From Hydrangea macrophylla (lineage: Eukaryota > Streptophyta > Magnoliopsida > Cornales > Hydrangeaceae): a DNA stretch of 64,000 nt. The stretch spans positions 51,831,162 through 51,895,161 of the forward strand of contig CM066995.1 in NCBI GenBank assembly GCA_033977485.1, given 5' to 3'. The notes under the pieces are model-generated. The model had not been told where the DNA came from. It was given only the letters and a program-made list of their open reading frames with translations, and ran no database searches. Below are positions 1-11,401 of this stretch, one piece after another. A program made the translations under genes and the position numbers. How positions within the stretch are numbered: position 1 is the stretch's first letter; each line of letters opens with the position of its first letter.

Positions 1-1135
1 TGAATGAGACAGTAGCCATTATGGCCTTCTGTTCGGGAGTTTAACACACTAAGTTTGCTACGTTGTTCCATCGAAACCAACCGGCAGCCCTGGTGGAGCT
101 CTTGGAGAGGGTCAGAAAGTATATAGACACAGAAGAATTTCTGAAGTCCAAACGCACCGGCTTCGCGGGAGACGAGTCCCTGAAAGCCAAGCAGAGGCGT
201 GAGGGCTCTAAAAAGGGCCCGGTAAAAAAGCAAAGGCAGGACCAGTAGAGAGGAGCTCAGGATCAGCCCCAGATCACTTTCACACCTCTGTCTCGACCAA
301 TCCACGAAGTCATGGCTGTCGCCGAGGTGCAGAGGTTACTTCAACAACCGGCCAAACTAAAAGCCCCGCCCGGGAAGAGGAATCGGGATAAGTTTTGTTG
401 CTTCCATAGAGACCACGGCCATGACACAGAGGATTGCTTCAAGTTAAAGATAGCCATAGAAAAACTGATCGAGCAGGGTCATCTTGCAGAATACGTCGCG
501 ATAGATGGACGGCCTATGCAAGGAGCCCGAGCTCCTGGTTAAATACAGCCTCTTGGTCAAATCAACGTGATCTCCGGAGGAACGTCGGGCGGCGGGGACT
601 CACAGTTGACAAGGAAGAGGCATGCTCGAGCATCCCGGGCAGATGTCTGGAAGGTCCAATCCATTGGCTCCCCGCCAACTGACATACTGACGTTCACCTT
701 CGACGATTTGCAAGGTGTCCACTGCCCCCATGATAACCCGTTGGTTGTGACGCTCTCCATAGCCAATTACGTGGTCAAGAGGGTGTTGGTGGACACATGC
801 GGCTCGACCGATATCATGTTCGTGTCATCATTCGATCAGCTCGGGATGTCCAGGGATCGGCTCCACCTGATTGCTACTCCCCTAGTGGGTTTCAACGGAT
901 CCAGTACCCAGCCGCTCGGTACCATAGAGCTCCCCGTGCTTATGGGAACTTACCCTCAGTAGATCTCCCTGCTATCAAACTTTATAATCATGGAGGCCCC
1001 ATCTACCTACAATGTCATTCTCGGGAGGCCTACACTCAATAATGCCAGGGCCGCCATCTCTACTCATAGCTTGACAGTCAAATTCCCGACCCCTCATGGA
1101 CCCTGGATCCTGCGTGGAGATTAGGCGACCGCCCA
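1..1135 (+). pseudogene. gag C-terminus and retropepsin remnant of element 1
   Basis: The capsid end is readable around 63-250 in a frame with basic, Lys/Arg-rich sequence. A zinc-knuckle-like segment CCFHRDHGHDTEDC is encoded near 400-440 (spacing C-x2-H-x3-H-x4-C, the variant common in Tat elements). The protease is readable at 567-960 and continues, out of frame, to about 1100. Its catalytic loop reads DTCGS where the family has DTGSS or DTGSA, so the invariant Gly next to the catalytic Asp is lost. A stop (TAG) falls at 960-962. I infer no function remains. Gag would form the particle and the protease would cleave gag-pol. Confidence 0.8.
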
Positions 1136-1159
1136 GAGTTGCTATGTCAGTTCCCTTCA

Positions 1160-3480
1160 CCGAGAAGTTATCACGGAGACATTGAACATCCAGGAGATGG
1201 ACCCGAGGGACCAGAATGATAGAGTGGGCCCGATCAAAGAATTGGAACAAGTGGCGTTGGACCCGCAACTCCCAGACCGAATGGTCAACATTGGCACCCT
1301 ACTAGAACCTCACCTTAGGGAGAAGCTGATTCAATTCTTACAACAGAGTCAGGATGTGTTTGCCTGGTGCCATAAAGATATGCCCGGGATTGATCCCCGG
1401 GTAATATCTCATCGGCTCATCGTCGACCCAGACTCCCAGCCTGTGAAGCAGAAGAGATGGGGCATGGCTCCCGAGAGACAAAAAAGCAGTGTGTAAGGAG
1501 GTCGAGAAGCTCCTCAAAGCCCAATCTATACGAGAGGTCCACTATCCCAACTGGCTAGCCAATGTAGTACTTGTCAAGAAAAGCAACGGGAAGTGGAGGA
1601 TGTGCGTGGACTTCATTGACCTGAACAAAGCTTGCCCCAAGGACTGCTATCCGCTGCCCAGGATAGACCTCCTTGTGGATTCCATGGCTGGCCATTCGCT
1701 TCTCTCATTTATGGATGCCTACTCCGGGTACAATCAGCTTAGCATGTACCCCGGGGACGAAGAACAAAGCTTGATTCAATTCAACGGGAAGTGGAGGATG
1801 TACGTGGACTTCATTGACCTGAACAAAGCTTGCCCCAAGGACTGCTATCCGCTTGCCCCAAAGCGAACAAAGCTTAGCATGCAACGGGAAGTGGAGGATG
1901 TGCGTGGACTTCATTGACTTGAACAAAGCTTGCCCCAAGGACTGCTATCCGCTGCCCAGGATAGACCTCCTTGTGGATTCCATGGCTGGCCATTTGCTTC
2001 TCTCGTTTATGGATGCCTACTCCGGGTACAATCAGCTTAGCATGTACCCCAGGGAGAAGCTGATTCAATTCTTACAACAGAGTCAGGATGTGTTCGCCTG
2101 GTGCCATAAAGATATGCCCGGGATTGATCCCCGGGTAATATCTCATCGGCTCATCGTCGACCCAGACTCCCGGCCTGTGAAGCAGAAGAGATGGGGCATG
2201 GCTCCCGAGAGACAAAAAAGTAGTGTGTAAGGAGGTCCAGAAGCCCCTCAAAGCCCAATCTATACGAGAGGTCCACTATCCCAACTGGCTAGCCAATGTA
2301 GTACTTGTCAAGAAAAGCAACGGGAAGTGGAGGATGTGCGTGGACTTCATTGACCTGAACAAAGCTTGCCCCAAGGACTGCTATCCGCTGCCCATGATAG
2401 ACCTCCTTGTGGATTCCATGGCTGGCCATTCGCTTATCTCGTTTATGGATGCCTACTCCGGGTACAATCAGCTTAGCATGTACCCCGGGGACGAAGAAAA
2501 GACCTCGTTCATCACAGATCAGGGAACCTACTGCTACAAAGTCATGCCCTTCGGCCTAAAAAATGTCGGGGTAACTTATCAACGCCTGGTCAATCACATG
2601 TTCAAAGACCTGATCGAGAAATCAATGGAGGTATACGTCGATGATCTACTAGTAAAAAGCCGGGACGAGTCTGACCATCTAAAACATTTGGCCAGGGCCT
2701 TCAGCATTTTGAAGAAGTTTGGGATGAGGTTGAACCCGGCCAAGTGCACATTTGGCGTCTCATTCGGAAAGTTCTTAAGGCACCTTGTCAGCAGGCGGGG
2801 AATTGAAGCAAACCCCAAGAAAATCCAGGCTGTCATCAACATGCAATCGCCTAGGTCAACCAAAGAAGTACAGAGTCTGACCGGATGAGTTACTGCACTT
2901 AACAGATTTGTCTCCAGAGCTACAGACCGATGCCTGCCATTCTTCAAGATCCTTCGTAAGGCATTTTAGTGGTCTGAGGAGTGTGAGGAGGCGTTCCAGG
3001 AACTCAAGAAGTACTTGGCATCTCCCCCTCTACTCTCAACACCCGTATCGGGAGAAGAATTGTTCCTATACCTGGCAGTATCACCCTCAGCGGTCAGCTC
3101 GACAATCATTAGGGAAGAGCACAGGATACAGTTCCCAGTGTACTATACCAGTCGGGGGCTCTAAGGTGCGGAGAGCAGATACTCCCGCATCGAAAAACTT
3201 GCATTCGCTCTCATCACCTCTGCCCGGAGACTCCGTCCATACTTTCAGGCTCATGTCATTGTGGTCCTTACTGACCAACCTCTCTGCAGGATCTTAAGCA
3301 GGCTTGACATGTTTAGGAGGCTAGTCAAGTGGGCCGTGGAGTTAGAGGAATTTGAAGTGAACTACCACCCCCGGACGGCAATTAAAGGGCAAACAGTAGC
3401 ATAATTTCTGGTCGAGTTCACATATCCGGAAGACTCGATTAAAGAGCTCGACCCACCGGTCCTACCGCCCGGGTTACATG
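1160..3480 (+). pseudogene. Reverse transcriptase and Ty3-type RNase H remnant of element 1
   Basis: The RT-proximal segment starts near 1182. The fingers/palm core with KWRMCVDFIDLNKACPKDCY is seen at 1588-1752 and again at 2320-2485. The catalytic YVDD box is intact at about 2634 (VYVDDLLVKS). The thumb continues to about 2886, where TGA interrupts. The connection and degenerate RNase H follow to about 3480 in shifting frames with several stops. Internal duplications (separate entry) disrupt the RT order. RT-RNase H would copy element RNA into DNA in the cytoplasmic particle; this copy cannot make the protein in one frame. Confidence 0.85.
1321..2495 (+). repeat. Internal partial duplications inside RT of element 1
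   Basis: A block from about 1321 to 1760 recurs at about 2050-2495 at near identity (both contain the AGAAGCTGATTCAATTCTTA word and the same CCGGGATTGATCCCCGGGTA palindromic stretch). Between them lie two shorter copies of the RT core, at 1782-1852 and 1875-2050. The RT core is therefore present four times, two copies being roughly full. Joins fall inside codons and shift frames. Template switching during reverse transcription is the likely cause, which is inference. Confidence 0.85.
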
Positions 3481-5208
3481 CTGACATCCCCACCTGGGTG
3501 CTGTTTGTGGACGGTTCTTCAAACCAGCAAGGCAGTGGGGCAGGGATCATCTTGACTACTCCCGACGGTATCCAACTTGAGTATGCCCTAAGGTTTGGGT
3601 TCCGTGCCTCCAACAATGAAGCTAAGTATGAAGCCTTATTGGTCGGGTTGCAGTTGGCCACTTCCAAGGGCGCGCAACAGGTCTAAGGTTACAGCGACTA
3701 TTAGCTCGTGGTCAATCAAGTCAACCAAGAGTATGAAGTCTGGGGGGACAACATGGTAGCCTATCTAGCCCTTGTCTAAGCGGTTTTGAAGAAGCTTCAG
3801 GGTTTTTGCATCACACAGATACCCAGAGAGGAAAATACCAGGGCCGACTGGCTAGCCCGCCTCGCTTCGTCTTCTGAGTCAGACTTGCTCGGGATAAGGG
3901 TTGATTACCTGCCCAAGCCAAGTGTGATCAACTCAGAATGCATAGAGGTGGAACCAGGCACCTTAGGACCCAACTGGATGGACCCGATCGTGGCATTCCT
4001 GACAGCGGACGTGTTACCAAACGAGAAAGAGGAGCCTCGTCGGGTCAGGTACCGGGTGGCCCAATATCATCTTATAGACGGCATCCTCTACAAAAGGGGA
4101 TTCTCTGTACCGTATCTCTACTGCGTCCATCCCGCACAAGTCCAATCAGTGTTGTATGAAATCCATGAAGGAGTGTGCGGGAATCACATCGGAGGGTCGG
4201 CACTCTCTAGAAAGACCTTACTGCAAAGATATTACTGCCGACAATGACCCGGGATTCTCAGGAGTATGTCAAAAGATGCGACAAATGTCAGAGATACTCT
4301 CCCACGATCAACCAACCGGGAGAGCTTCAAACACTAATCCAAAGCCCCTGGCCCTTTGCCCAGTGGGGTATCGACATCGTCGGACCCCTACCGACGGGAA
4401 AAGGATAGGTCAAGTTCGCAGTCATCGCCGTTGACTACTTTACCAAGTGGGCAGAGGCCTAGCCCTTGGCAACCATAACCAAGCAAAAAATGGAAAGCTT
4501 CATGGAAAATAATATTCTCAGTAGATTCAGCATTTCCCAGGTTCTGGTCAGCGACAACGGCAGGCAATTCGACACCCCATTGTTCAGGCAGTTCTGCTCG
4601 GGCTATGGGATACTTAATCACTACTCCTCCCCCGAGCACCCTCAAGCCAATGGTCAAGCCGAGGTGACAAACTGGACGATCTTGCAGTCGATCAAAACAA
4701 GACTTGAAAGCGCCAAAGGACTGTGGGCTGAAGAACTGCCAACCCTCCTGTGGGCCTACCGAACTATGCCCCGAGCGGCAACAGGTGAGACGCCGTTCGC
4801 CTTAACCTACGGGTTCGAGGCGGTGGTCCCTACAGAGCTCGGGTTGCCTACTTACCGGGTAGCGAATTACAGTGTGCCAGACAACGAAGATGCTCTCAGA
4901 ATAGAACTGGACTTGGTAGAGGAAAAAAGAGACCGAGCCTATTTAAAGGTGGCAGCCTATAAGCAGCGGGTCTCACGATATTACAACAGCAAGGTGAAGC
5001 ATCACAGTTTTCAAGTAGGAGACCTCGTCCTTAAGGTAGTGAACCAGTCTACCCAAATCTCGAGCCATGGGAAGTTGGGGCCAAACTGGGAAGGTCCATA
5101 TATAGTTACCCAGGTCAACTGACCAGGAACTTACTGGCTTCGGAGCCTAGATGGACGTGAGCTGTCTCACCCTTGGAATGTGCAACACCTCCGCAAGTAC
5201 TATCAATA
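3481..5208 (+). pseudogene. Second RNase H and integrase remnant of element 1
   Basis: The archaeal-type RNase H begins near 3498 with LFVDGSSNQQGSGAGI, the catalytic-Asp strand of the family, and includes NNEAKYEALL. It runs to about 3860 with stops at 3685 and 3701. The integrase H2C2 zinc region starts near 4160 (EIHEGVCGNHIGG) but is frameshifted. The catalytic core is readable at 4466-5122 (LVSDNGRQFD, HPQANGQAEV). The C-terminal domain ends at TAA near 5206-5208, after a TGA at 5120-5122 at a place where related elements usually have an arginine codon. Integrase would join cDNA to host DNA. The reading frame is broken at least five times. Confidence 0.85.
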
Positions 5209-6144
5209 ACCCTGAGACACGGGCAGTTTAGCACTGGTCAGGAAATTTTTGTAGCTCCATTTGAGCATTCATTATAAATTTTTGAATAAAATAAAAGACT
5301 TTACTTTGCAAAATTACTCCTATCAGTGTCTGTTCAATATCGAAAGACCTCGGGCCTAACCCTGAGGCGCCTCCAAAGACCTCGGGATTGTACCTGAGGC
5401 CTAAAAGACCTCGGGCCTAACCCCGAGGCATGACAGACCTTGGCTCAAAACCAAGGCACAAAGACCTCGGGCTAACACCCGTGGCAAAAGACCTTGGCTC
5501 AAATTCAAGGCACAAAGACCTCGGGCCTAACCCCGAGGCAACGACTTCGCTTAGGCCCAACCAGCAATGGGGGCAAACCCCCTAGGTGGCTGATGATGGC
5601 AAGCCTCAAATGACCCTTCAACCACCCATGTTCTAGGTCAGTTTCCTACGGCCACTCACTCCCGCACACCCACCTTAGCAAAATGCTTGGGGGGCAGGGA
5701 TCGGGCCAAAACAGGAAATCACACCAGTCATTAAAAGGACTTGGAATCCTAACATTACTAAGTACTTATAGTGATTAGAGATAAAACATATCGGATGGTA
5801 AAAGAAGATTTTCCTATAATACATCGGGCCATCCCGGACGATAAACAGGACAAGTTCCTATGATACACCGAGCGGTCACCTTAAAAACAGGTCGGTAAGA
5901 CTAACTGTTTTATCGGTTACGGTCCTAAACCATTTTCTAAGGCAGGGATTTAGGTCGGTTAAAACTGGGCGGATACTGGCAATCACAAACAGGCAGAATA
6001 TGTAAACAGTTAATGGAAAGAAGAGTGGCCTCACGGACCTTTTCATTAATTAGCAAATAAAATTATTTACATCACCAGGGGGGCCATTATAGTAGCCTCC
6101 CAAAAAAAAATAACTACAACACAAAGGAAAACAGGTCAGGGACC
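5209..6144. other. Non-coding stretch between pol and antisense gene of element 1
   Basis: No coding region is seen. It holds the hairpin array at 5341-5550 and, around 5560-6060, AT-rich unique sequence. A purine-rich 'ccagggggg' stretch lies near 6077, just before the 3' end of the antisense gene. The position matches the 3' untranslated part of the element transcript. Confidence 0.6.
5341..5550 (+). repeat. Tandem array of short hairpin units (about 27 bp each)
   Basis: Seven to eight units share the frame AAAGACCTCGGG...CCGAGGCA. Most can fold: CCTCGGG-cctaa-CCCGAGG types, and variant units CCTTGG-ctcaaaa-CCAAGG in which both arms changed together. Two units carry arm mismatches. The array lies in the 3' region of the element transcript, downstream of pol. 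Confidence 0.8.
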
Positions 6145-8151
6145 TTAGTCGTCCACCTCGACCACGTCTTCAGTCTCCTCAGCCTCCTCTTCGGGGTCAG
6201 CTCCTCCTCCCGGTGCAGAGCTTCCGCTCGGGGTAGCCTCATCAGCAAGTCTGGCATCAGCAGTAGGGCCCTCGCTTGCAGCAAGACCTACATCCCAGAA
6301 GTCCAAATCAATCCCCTCATCGGATGAGATGTCCCACTCGGGGTGATCTCGGAATAGCCTACGCTTTAGATCTTCGTAGCCCTGGAAGAAGCCATTGTCA
6401 AAATCTTCCTCCCGGGCCCCCGCCGCTGTCGCCTGTGCTAGAGCCTTCTCCCATGCCTCCGCCACCGCTACGCTGGCCTGAGCAGCCTCTAGGTCGGCCT
6501 GGGTTGTAGCCAGCTCGGCTTAAGCAGCACCAAGGCTCAAGGCCAAACCTTTTACCTTGTCCTTCTCCATGGCCAGAGCGGTCCCCCTGACCTCTGAGGT
6601 TGCCCGCTCCTCAGACAAAGCGGCTTCAGTATCAGTGGCCCTCCTGGCCAAGGAAGGTAGGAAGGGCTCAGCCCCGGCGGCCATGCATCCGACCTGGAAG
6701 AAGTTAAAACTAACAGGCTGAGTTGATAAAATAATTGAGAAAAAAGAAACAGAGGCAGGAGAACTCACCATGTGAGAGAGGCTGTACAGCCAGCTCTGGA
6801 AGTCCTCAAGAGACATGTTTTCACATGCCTCCACTTGGCTGGGGAGCAGACCGGGTCTCACCCGCTCCCTGATCTCGGCCGAAGAGCCATCGGTGCCACG
6901 GTCGGCACCCCCGCCCAGGGGCAGTCTCTTCAACCACCACCACATGGGGAGTTGAGGTCCCCACGGGCTCCGGATGGTTTTTTATTCTGTGCCGGATCCG
7001 CCTCAAAGGGCGCTCACCGTCCGGGGCCTCGGCAGCGGGCCTTTTCCCGTGTGCCACCACCATTCGGGCGGCAGCAGTAGCAGCGATAGCGGCCTGCCTC
7101 TCCCTCAATTGCTCTATATTTCTCTTTGAAGTCATCTCTACAAAAGAAGAAAAATGAATAGTTAACAACCAATGAAGAAGATGGGGAAGGAGTACCACTG
7201 GAGACGGCAGAGTCCGAGCACTTACCAGGAAGAATCGGGGGGAATACCAGAGATTCAGTGGGCTGAGTCAGGTCTTCAGTAGCTCGAAAGTTGCCGGTCC
7301 TAGTCAACACGTTCTAGATGTTGGTCGGCCGGTCTGCCAAACTCCTGATCCTGGCCTGGTACTCATCGGGAATGCTCGGTGGGCTGGTTGATCCCGCTGC
7401 AAAGCAAAGTACAAAATGGTCAGTTTCAGAAACTGGAGTAGAACAAAGAAGAAAGCAAAAAGAGAGGTGGACACCTGGAAGAACCTATTCTTCTACCCCT
7501 TATTGTTGCTCGGGCAGTTGACCAAGATCTTTCTCCCCTGCCGGGCCCCAAGTGAGAAGAAACCGACCTCCCCATGTACGGGGAATGCTCGGTGCGTCCA
7601 TAGGAACTCTTGGATGGAGAGTTCATATCTGAAGACCTGGGGCCATAGAGAGATGGACCCCATCAAGAACCTCCAACCGTTTGGGGCCAACTGGCCCAGA
7701 GAAATTCCCATGTATATCAGGACGTCCCGAGTGACCGGATGGAGGGGGATGCAAAAACCAGCCATGAGGATGTCCTCATATAGGGTAGTGAAACCCCACT
7801 GGTAGATTTGGGCCCCATCGATACTCACCGCCAAGGAGCAGTAGTTTAGAAGGCCATACCTATTCCTAATGCGCCCGAGATCTTTAGTACGCAAGGTGGA
7901 CGGGATGAATTTGCTGGAGAAGGCTACCTCGGGGTCAGGTTCCCCTGGTGTCTTGTCACCTGAACCCCGAGAAACGAAAGCAACGGGGCTTCCTGGTCTG
8001 ACTCACCGTCGGAGAGATGGATTGGGATCCTGCCTTCACTCTGGTGGTCAGATGGGGAAGCGGACGGCAGATTTAGGCTAGTGTCAGGACTTCCCGATCG
8101 GTATATCTCATCCTCTGACTGGGAAGCAGAATTGAAGTCAGAATGTTCCAT
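6145..8151 (-). pseudogene. Antisense gene of element 1 (putative gypsy-type transposon protein family)
   Basis: Read on the - strand from ATG at 8151. The N-terminus is Ser/Asp/Glu-rich. A globular region at 7894-7493 contains GFTTLYEDILMAGFCIPLHP and QLAPNGWRFLMG, which I recognise as the conserved core of the plant family annotated as putative gypsy-type transposon (Pfam Transposase_28, from memory). Downstream, probable exons encode an Ala/Arg-rich region (7130-6821), a heptad-like coiled-coil region (6700-6400) and an acidic C-terminus ending near 6145. The gene needs splicing. It is broken by a frame change near 7930-7960, a TAG near 7493 at a usual Trp, and a TAA near 6522. Function of the family is unknown. 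Confidence 0.7.
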
Positions 8152-8582
8152 TGCTGGTACTCTTATGGTAGGATGGGGAAGCAGGTCATGGCCTAAGTAT
8201 GGGTCAGGAACCCCGAGCCTGGTATATAAAAGGGGCAAGGTCACTAACCTAAAAGGCAAAGAGTGAATGGTACTGAATGTGAGGTGACACTCTCTCAAGA
8301 CTACCCCGAAAATTCCCGCTCGGTTCAGCTGCCCTAAGGTGCCTCCTGACTTGAAGAAAGAACAGAACCTAAGGAAGAAAAAATCCCACTCCCATTCTAA
8401 CCTAAGTGGGTTTGCTCTCTCCAGCTTCACTTAGAAAAGAAGAGAAGGAAAAGAGTGAAGAACTGAAGCTGGTAAGGAAAGACTTACAAAGTTTAGCGCA
8501 GAAAAGGGCTCGGGAATCTTGCTCGGGATCTTGCTCGCTCTCAAATCGTTGCAGCAAAGATTTGAATAGATGAACAAGTATC

Positions 8583-8591
8583 CTTTATATA
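8583..8591 (-). promoter_or_regulatory. TATA box of the element 1 antisense gene
   Basis: On the - strand the sequence reads TATATAAAGGA, about 430 bp upstream of the ATG at 8151. This is the right orientation and a plausible distance for an independent promoter driving the antisense gene with a leader that may include an intron. Assignment is inference from sequence. Confidence 0.5.
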
Positions 8592-8973
8592 GGAACCATG
8601 AACGATTCAGATCAAAACAAATCCAACGGCTCATGCATTTTCCCGCCCAAAGTGGCTGACAGTTGTCACCTCACACACACAAAGCGTCGCCTCAAAAGGC
8701 ACACGCATTAAATGCACGACGAGACGGTTCGGTTACCACGTAAATGGTCCGGTTACATCCATGCTGGTATCATTTGATCCTGATTAGGCCAATCACAAGC
8801 TGACACGTGGCACAGGTAGGACTCGGGCCCACAGGGCCACCGCTCGGTCCATACCCCGACTGATCACCAAGACCGGTCCCACCCCGGGTAGAGTCTCGAC
8901 CTCTTACCGGACGGTTCCTAGGAAGTAGTCTTAATTTTCAAACTTCATCTGATGGGACATCACATCAACTTCG
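8592..8973. other. Non-coding stretch upstream of the antisense promoter
   Basis: No gene is seen. It lies between the antisense TATA box and the polypurine tract of element 1 and is probably upstream promoter sequence for the antisense gene. It includes CACGTGGC at about 8805, a G-box-like word. Confidence 0.45.
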
Positions 8974-8988
8974 AAAATGGGGGGTAGC
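8974..8988 (+). other. Polypurine tract of element 1
   Basis: AAAATGGGGGGTAGC ends immediately before the TG that opens the LTR. It is the primer site for plus-strand DNA synthesis in gypsy elements. Confidence 0.75.
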
Positions 8989-9600
8989 TGATACGCTCAG
9001 AAATATTCTGCTATAGTCAAACTTCCACGTCAGCAGCAAAGGACCCGGGTTATCCGAAAAGGGAACTGGTGGCCCATCGATCCTGAGGTCTTTCGAGTGC
9101 AACTGCTCGGTATGCTCACACAGCCTGGGCATGCGGCACATCAGCTCTCTATGAGGTGCAATTTGACAGCCAAGCCATGTAGCAGCTTCCTAATCAGTCA
9201 GAAGACTAATGGAAAGTGTAAATAGTTTCCTAAGCCATTTAGGAAACCTCCCATGATTTATGCTCATCAACTTATAATTAGATTGGGATTTCTTATCTAT
9301 TCAGTTGCCTTTTGCGGGTGGTCTCTTGCACCTATAAAAGGGGCCACTCATCCCCAGTAGAGGGGATCACATTCTTAACCTAGAGAATAACATAACATAC
9401 TTATACGCATACATCCGACCGGTATTACGGGGAGTGCCGCTCAGTTGTTGGCTCACTAGGCCCGCCGTTGATCTGCTAGTAAAGCGCACTGACGCACCCA
9501 TGGACGTAGGTCACCTTATTAATGGGGCCAAACCACATACAATTAATTGTGTCACCATATCTCTCTTCTTAATCTCTCTTACCAATTTTCGGCATCATCA
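8989..9600 (+). mobile_element. 3' LTR of element 1
   Basis: It starts TGATACG after the polypurine tract. A TATAAAAG box lies at 9333-9340, so transcription would start near 9360. It ends at about 9600 (CATCATCA), where element 2 pol sequence resumes on the other strand. Length is about 612 bp, usual for Tat elements of this type. The 5' LTR is outside the window. Confidence 0.75.
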
Positions 9601-10596
9601 ACTTCTATTTCTAATCTTTCAAAGTCTTCGATCAATTATTGTTGTGTAGTGAGCAAGTAAGCCAGATTTCCTAAAGATTTTTGACTTAAAGCATCAACTA
9701 CAACATTAGCCTTGCCGGGATGATATTGGATATCAAGATCGTAGTCTTTCATCAACTCAAGCCATCTTCGTTGCCTCATATTCAGTTCCTTCTGATAGAA
9801 TAGATACTTTAAACTCTTGTGATTAGTAAAAATCTCACATCTTTCACCACATAGGTAATGATGCCAAATCTTGAAGGCGAACACCACTGCGACTAGTTCC
9901 AAGTCGTGAATAGGGTAGTTCTTTTCATGAAATTGGAGCTGTCGGGATGCATATATATGCAATAACTTTACCATGTTTCATTAGAACACATCCCATCCCT
10001 TGATGGAAAACATCACTATAGATCACGAACCCACCTTGTCCAGTAGGTATGCTTAAAATTGGTGTAGAAACCAATCTATTCTTCAACTCTTGGAAACATA
10101 GCTCATGATCATCAGTCCATTCAAAAGGTATGCCCTTGTGCGTCAATTGAGTCATTGGCCCAGCTATCTTGGAGAAGTCTGTAAAAAATATCTGGTAATA
10201 TCCCGCCAAACCTAGGAAACTACGTACTTCTGTCACAGTTGTTGGTCTCGACCAAGACATGATCGCCTCTACCTTCCGTGGGTCAACTGATACACCTTCT
10301 TTGGAGATTACATGCCCCAAGAAAGAAATCTTTGGAAGCCAAAACTCACATTTATTGAATTTGGCAAATGGTTGATGATCTCTCAATGTCTGAAGTACCG
10401 TCCTCAAATGACATTCATGCTCCTCAAGACTCTTAGAATAGGTAAGGATATCGTTGATGAATACTATTACAAAATCATCAAGATAGGGCTTGAACACTAG
10501 ATTCATCAAATCCATCAATGCAGCTAGAGCATTGGTAATACCAAAAGGCATAACTAGGAATTCGTAATGACCATATCGAGTTCAACAAGCTGACTT
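9601..10596 (-). pseudogene. RT palm to RNase H of element 2
   Basis: From 10596 leftwards: [13 protein letters not shown], then the active site reading [11 protein letters not shown] where the family has FIDDIL, so one catalytic Asp is replaced by Asn. The RNase H follows with a TNHKSL and [13 protein letters not shown] signature near 9700. Two overlapping frames (9925-10551 and 9636-9974) show a frameshift near 9950. Coding similarity can be followed past a stop at 9636 to about 9600. RT and RNase H would convert RNA to cDNA; this copy is dead. Confidence 0.85.
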
Positions 10597-10666
10597 TGTG
10601 ATACCCCGTATTTTTTAGGTATATAGATCCCTAGTACCTTTCTTAGCCTTTGGTGAGGTTGTGTGT

Positions 10667-11401
10667 CCAATCGATTGCCATGAATCCCAATCGATTGATA
10701 TGTCAATCGATTGGATGTTTACCAATCGATTGGCATCCTGCCGACCTAACCCCAATCGATTGGCACCTGGTACCAATCGATTGAGAGTAGCTAGAGTTGG
10801 CCACCTCGTTGGTTTTGTGTGGTTGTGATTGTTTCCCTCCCCTATATATACCCTTCCCCTTATACTTATGAATGTTTGCTTGTGTGTGTGTTTGGGAGAG
10901 AGAGAGAGAGAGATATATATACTCTCATATATATACACACATACATATATATTATATATATATACACACACACTCTCGGGTTAGAGAAGAAGAAGAAGAG
11001 AAGAAGAAGAAGGAAGAGGAGAGGAGACCAGAGAGAAAAGACAGACAGAGAGAGGGAAAGAGAACTCACCATAGCCACCGCCGCGGAGCTCGGGACGCCG
11101 TCACCGGAACGCCGGAGAGAGGTGAGTTTCATTAACTCACTCAAGGAGGTTTTTTTGAGATGTTTGTATGTGTTTAATAACGTTTATAAAGAGAAGAGAA
11201 TCCCCAACGTTTTTATAATAAAAACCAACAGTTTTAAGGAAGAAGACAGAGTTCAATCGATTGCCATTGGATCCAATTGATTGGATGATTTCCCAATCAA
11301 TTGCCATGGGTTCCAATCGATTGATATGTCAATCGATTTGTATTTTGTCCAATCGATTGATATTGTGTCCAATCGATTGACATGTTTGTTCAATCGATTG
11401 G
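10667..11401. repeat. Two clusters of the palindrome CAATCGATTG
   Basis: About six exact copies lie at 10667-10790, upstream of the TATA box, and five more with three one-base variants at 11253-11401, downstream. Most are embedded in CCAATCGATTGG or followed by GATATGTC / GCCAT. Function is unknown. Confidence 0.8.

Larger units (their letters stand above)
1..9600 (+). mobile_element. Element 1: decayed Tat-like Ty3/gypsy retrotransposon, 3' part
   Basis: Order seen: gag end, protease, RT, degenerate RNase H, second (archaeal-type) RNase H, integrase, hairpin array, antisense gene, polypurine tract, 3' LTR. The second RNase H between the Ty3-type RNase H and integrase, and the antisense gene before the LTR, are known marks of the Tat lineage. 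The 5' LTR and most of gag lie outside the window. Coding frames are broken many times, so this copy is not autonomous. At about 9600 the sequence passes directly into - strand pol of element 2, so element 1 is inserted between the RNase H and integrase parts of element 2. The exact right boundary (about 9600) is inferred from where element 2 pol similarity resumes. Confidence 0.85.

Noticed and set aside
7318..7805. Host protein-coding genes on the + strand around 7.3-7.8 kb
   Set aside because: These frames are the complement of the decayed antisense gene and show no domain of their own.
10819..11280. Open frames of 90-150 aa over the GA/GAA-rich tract
   Set aside because: Low-complexity Arg/Glu or Leu/Ser strings from microsatellites inside an LTR-like block.
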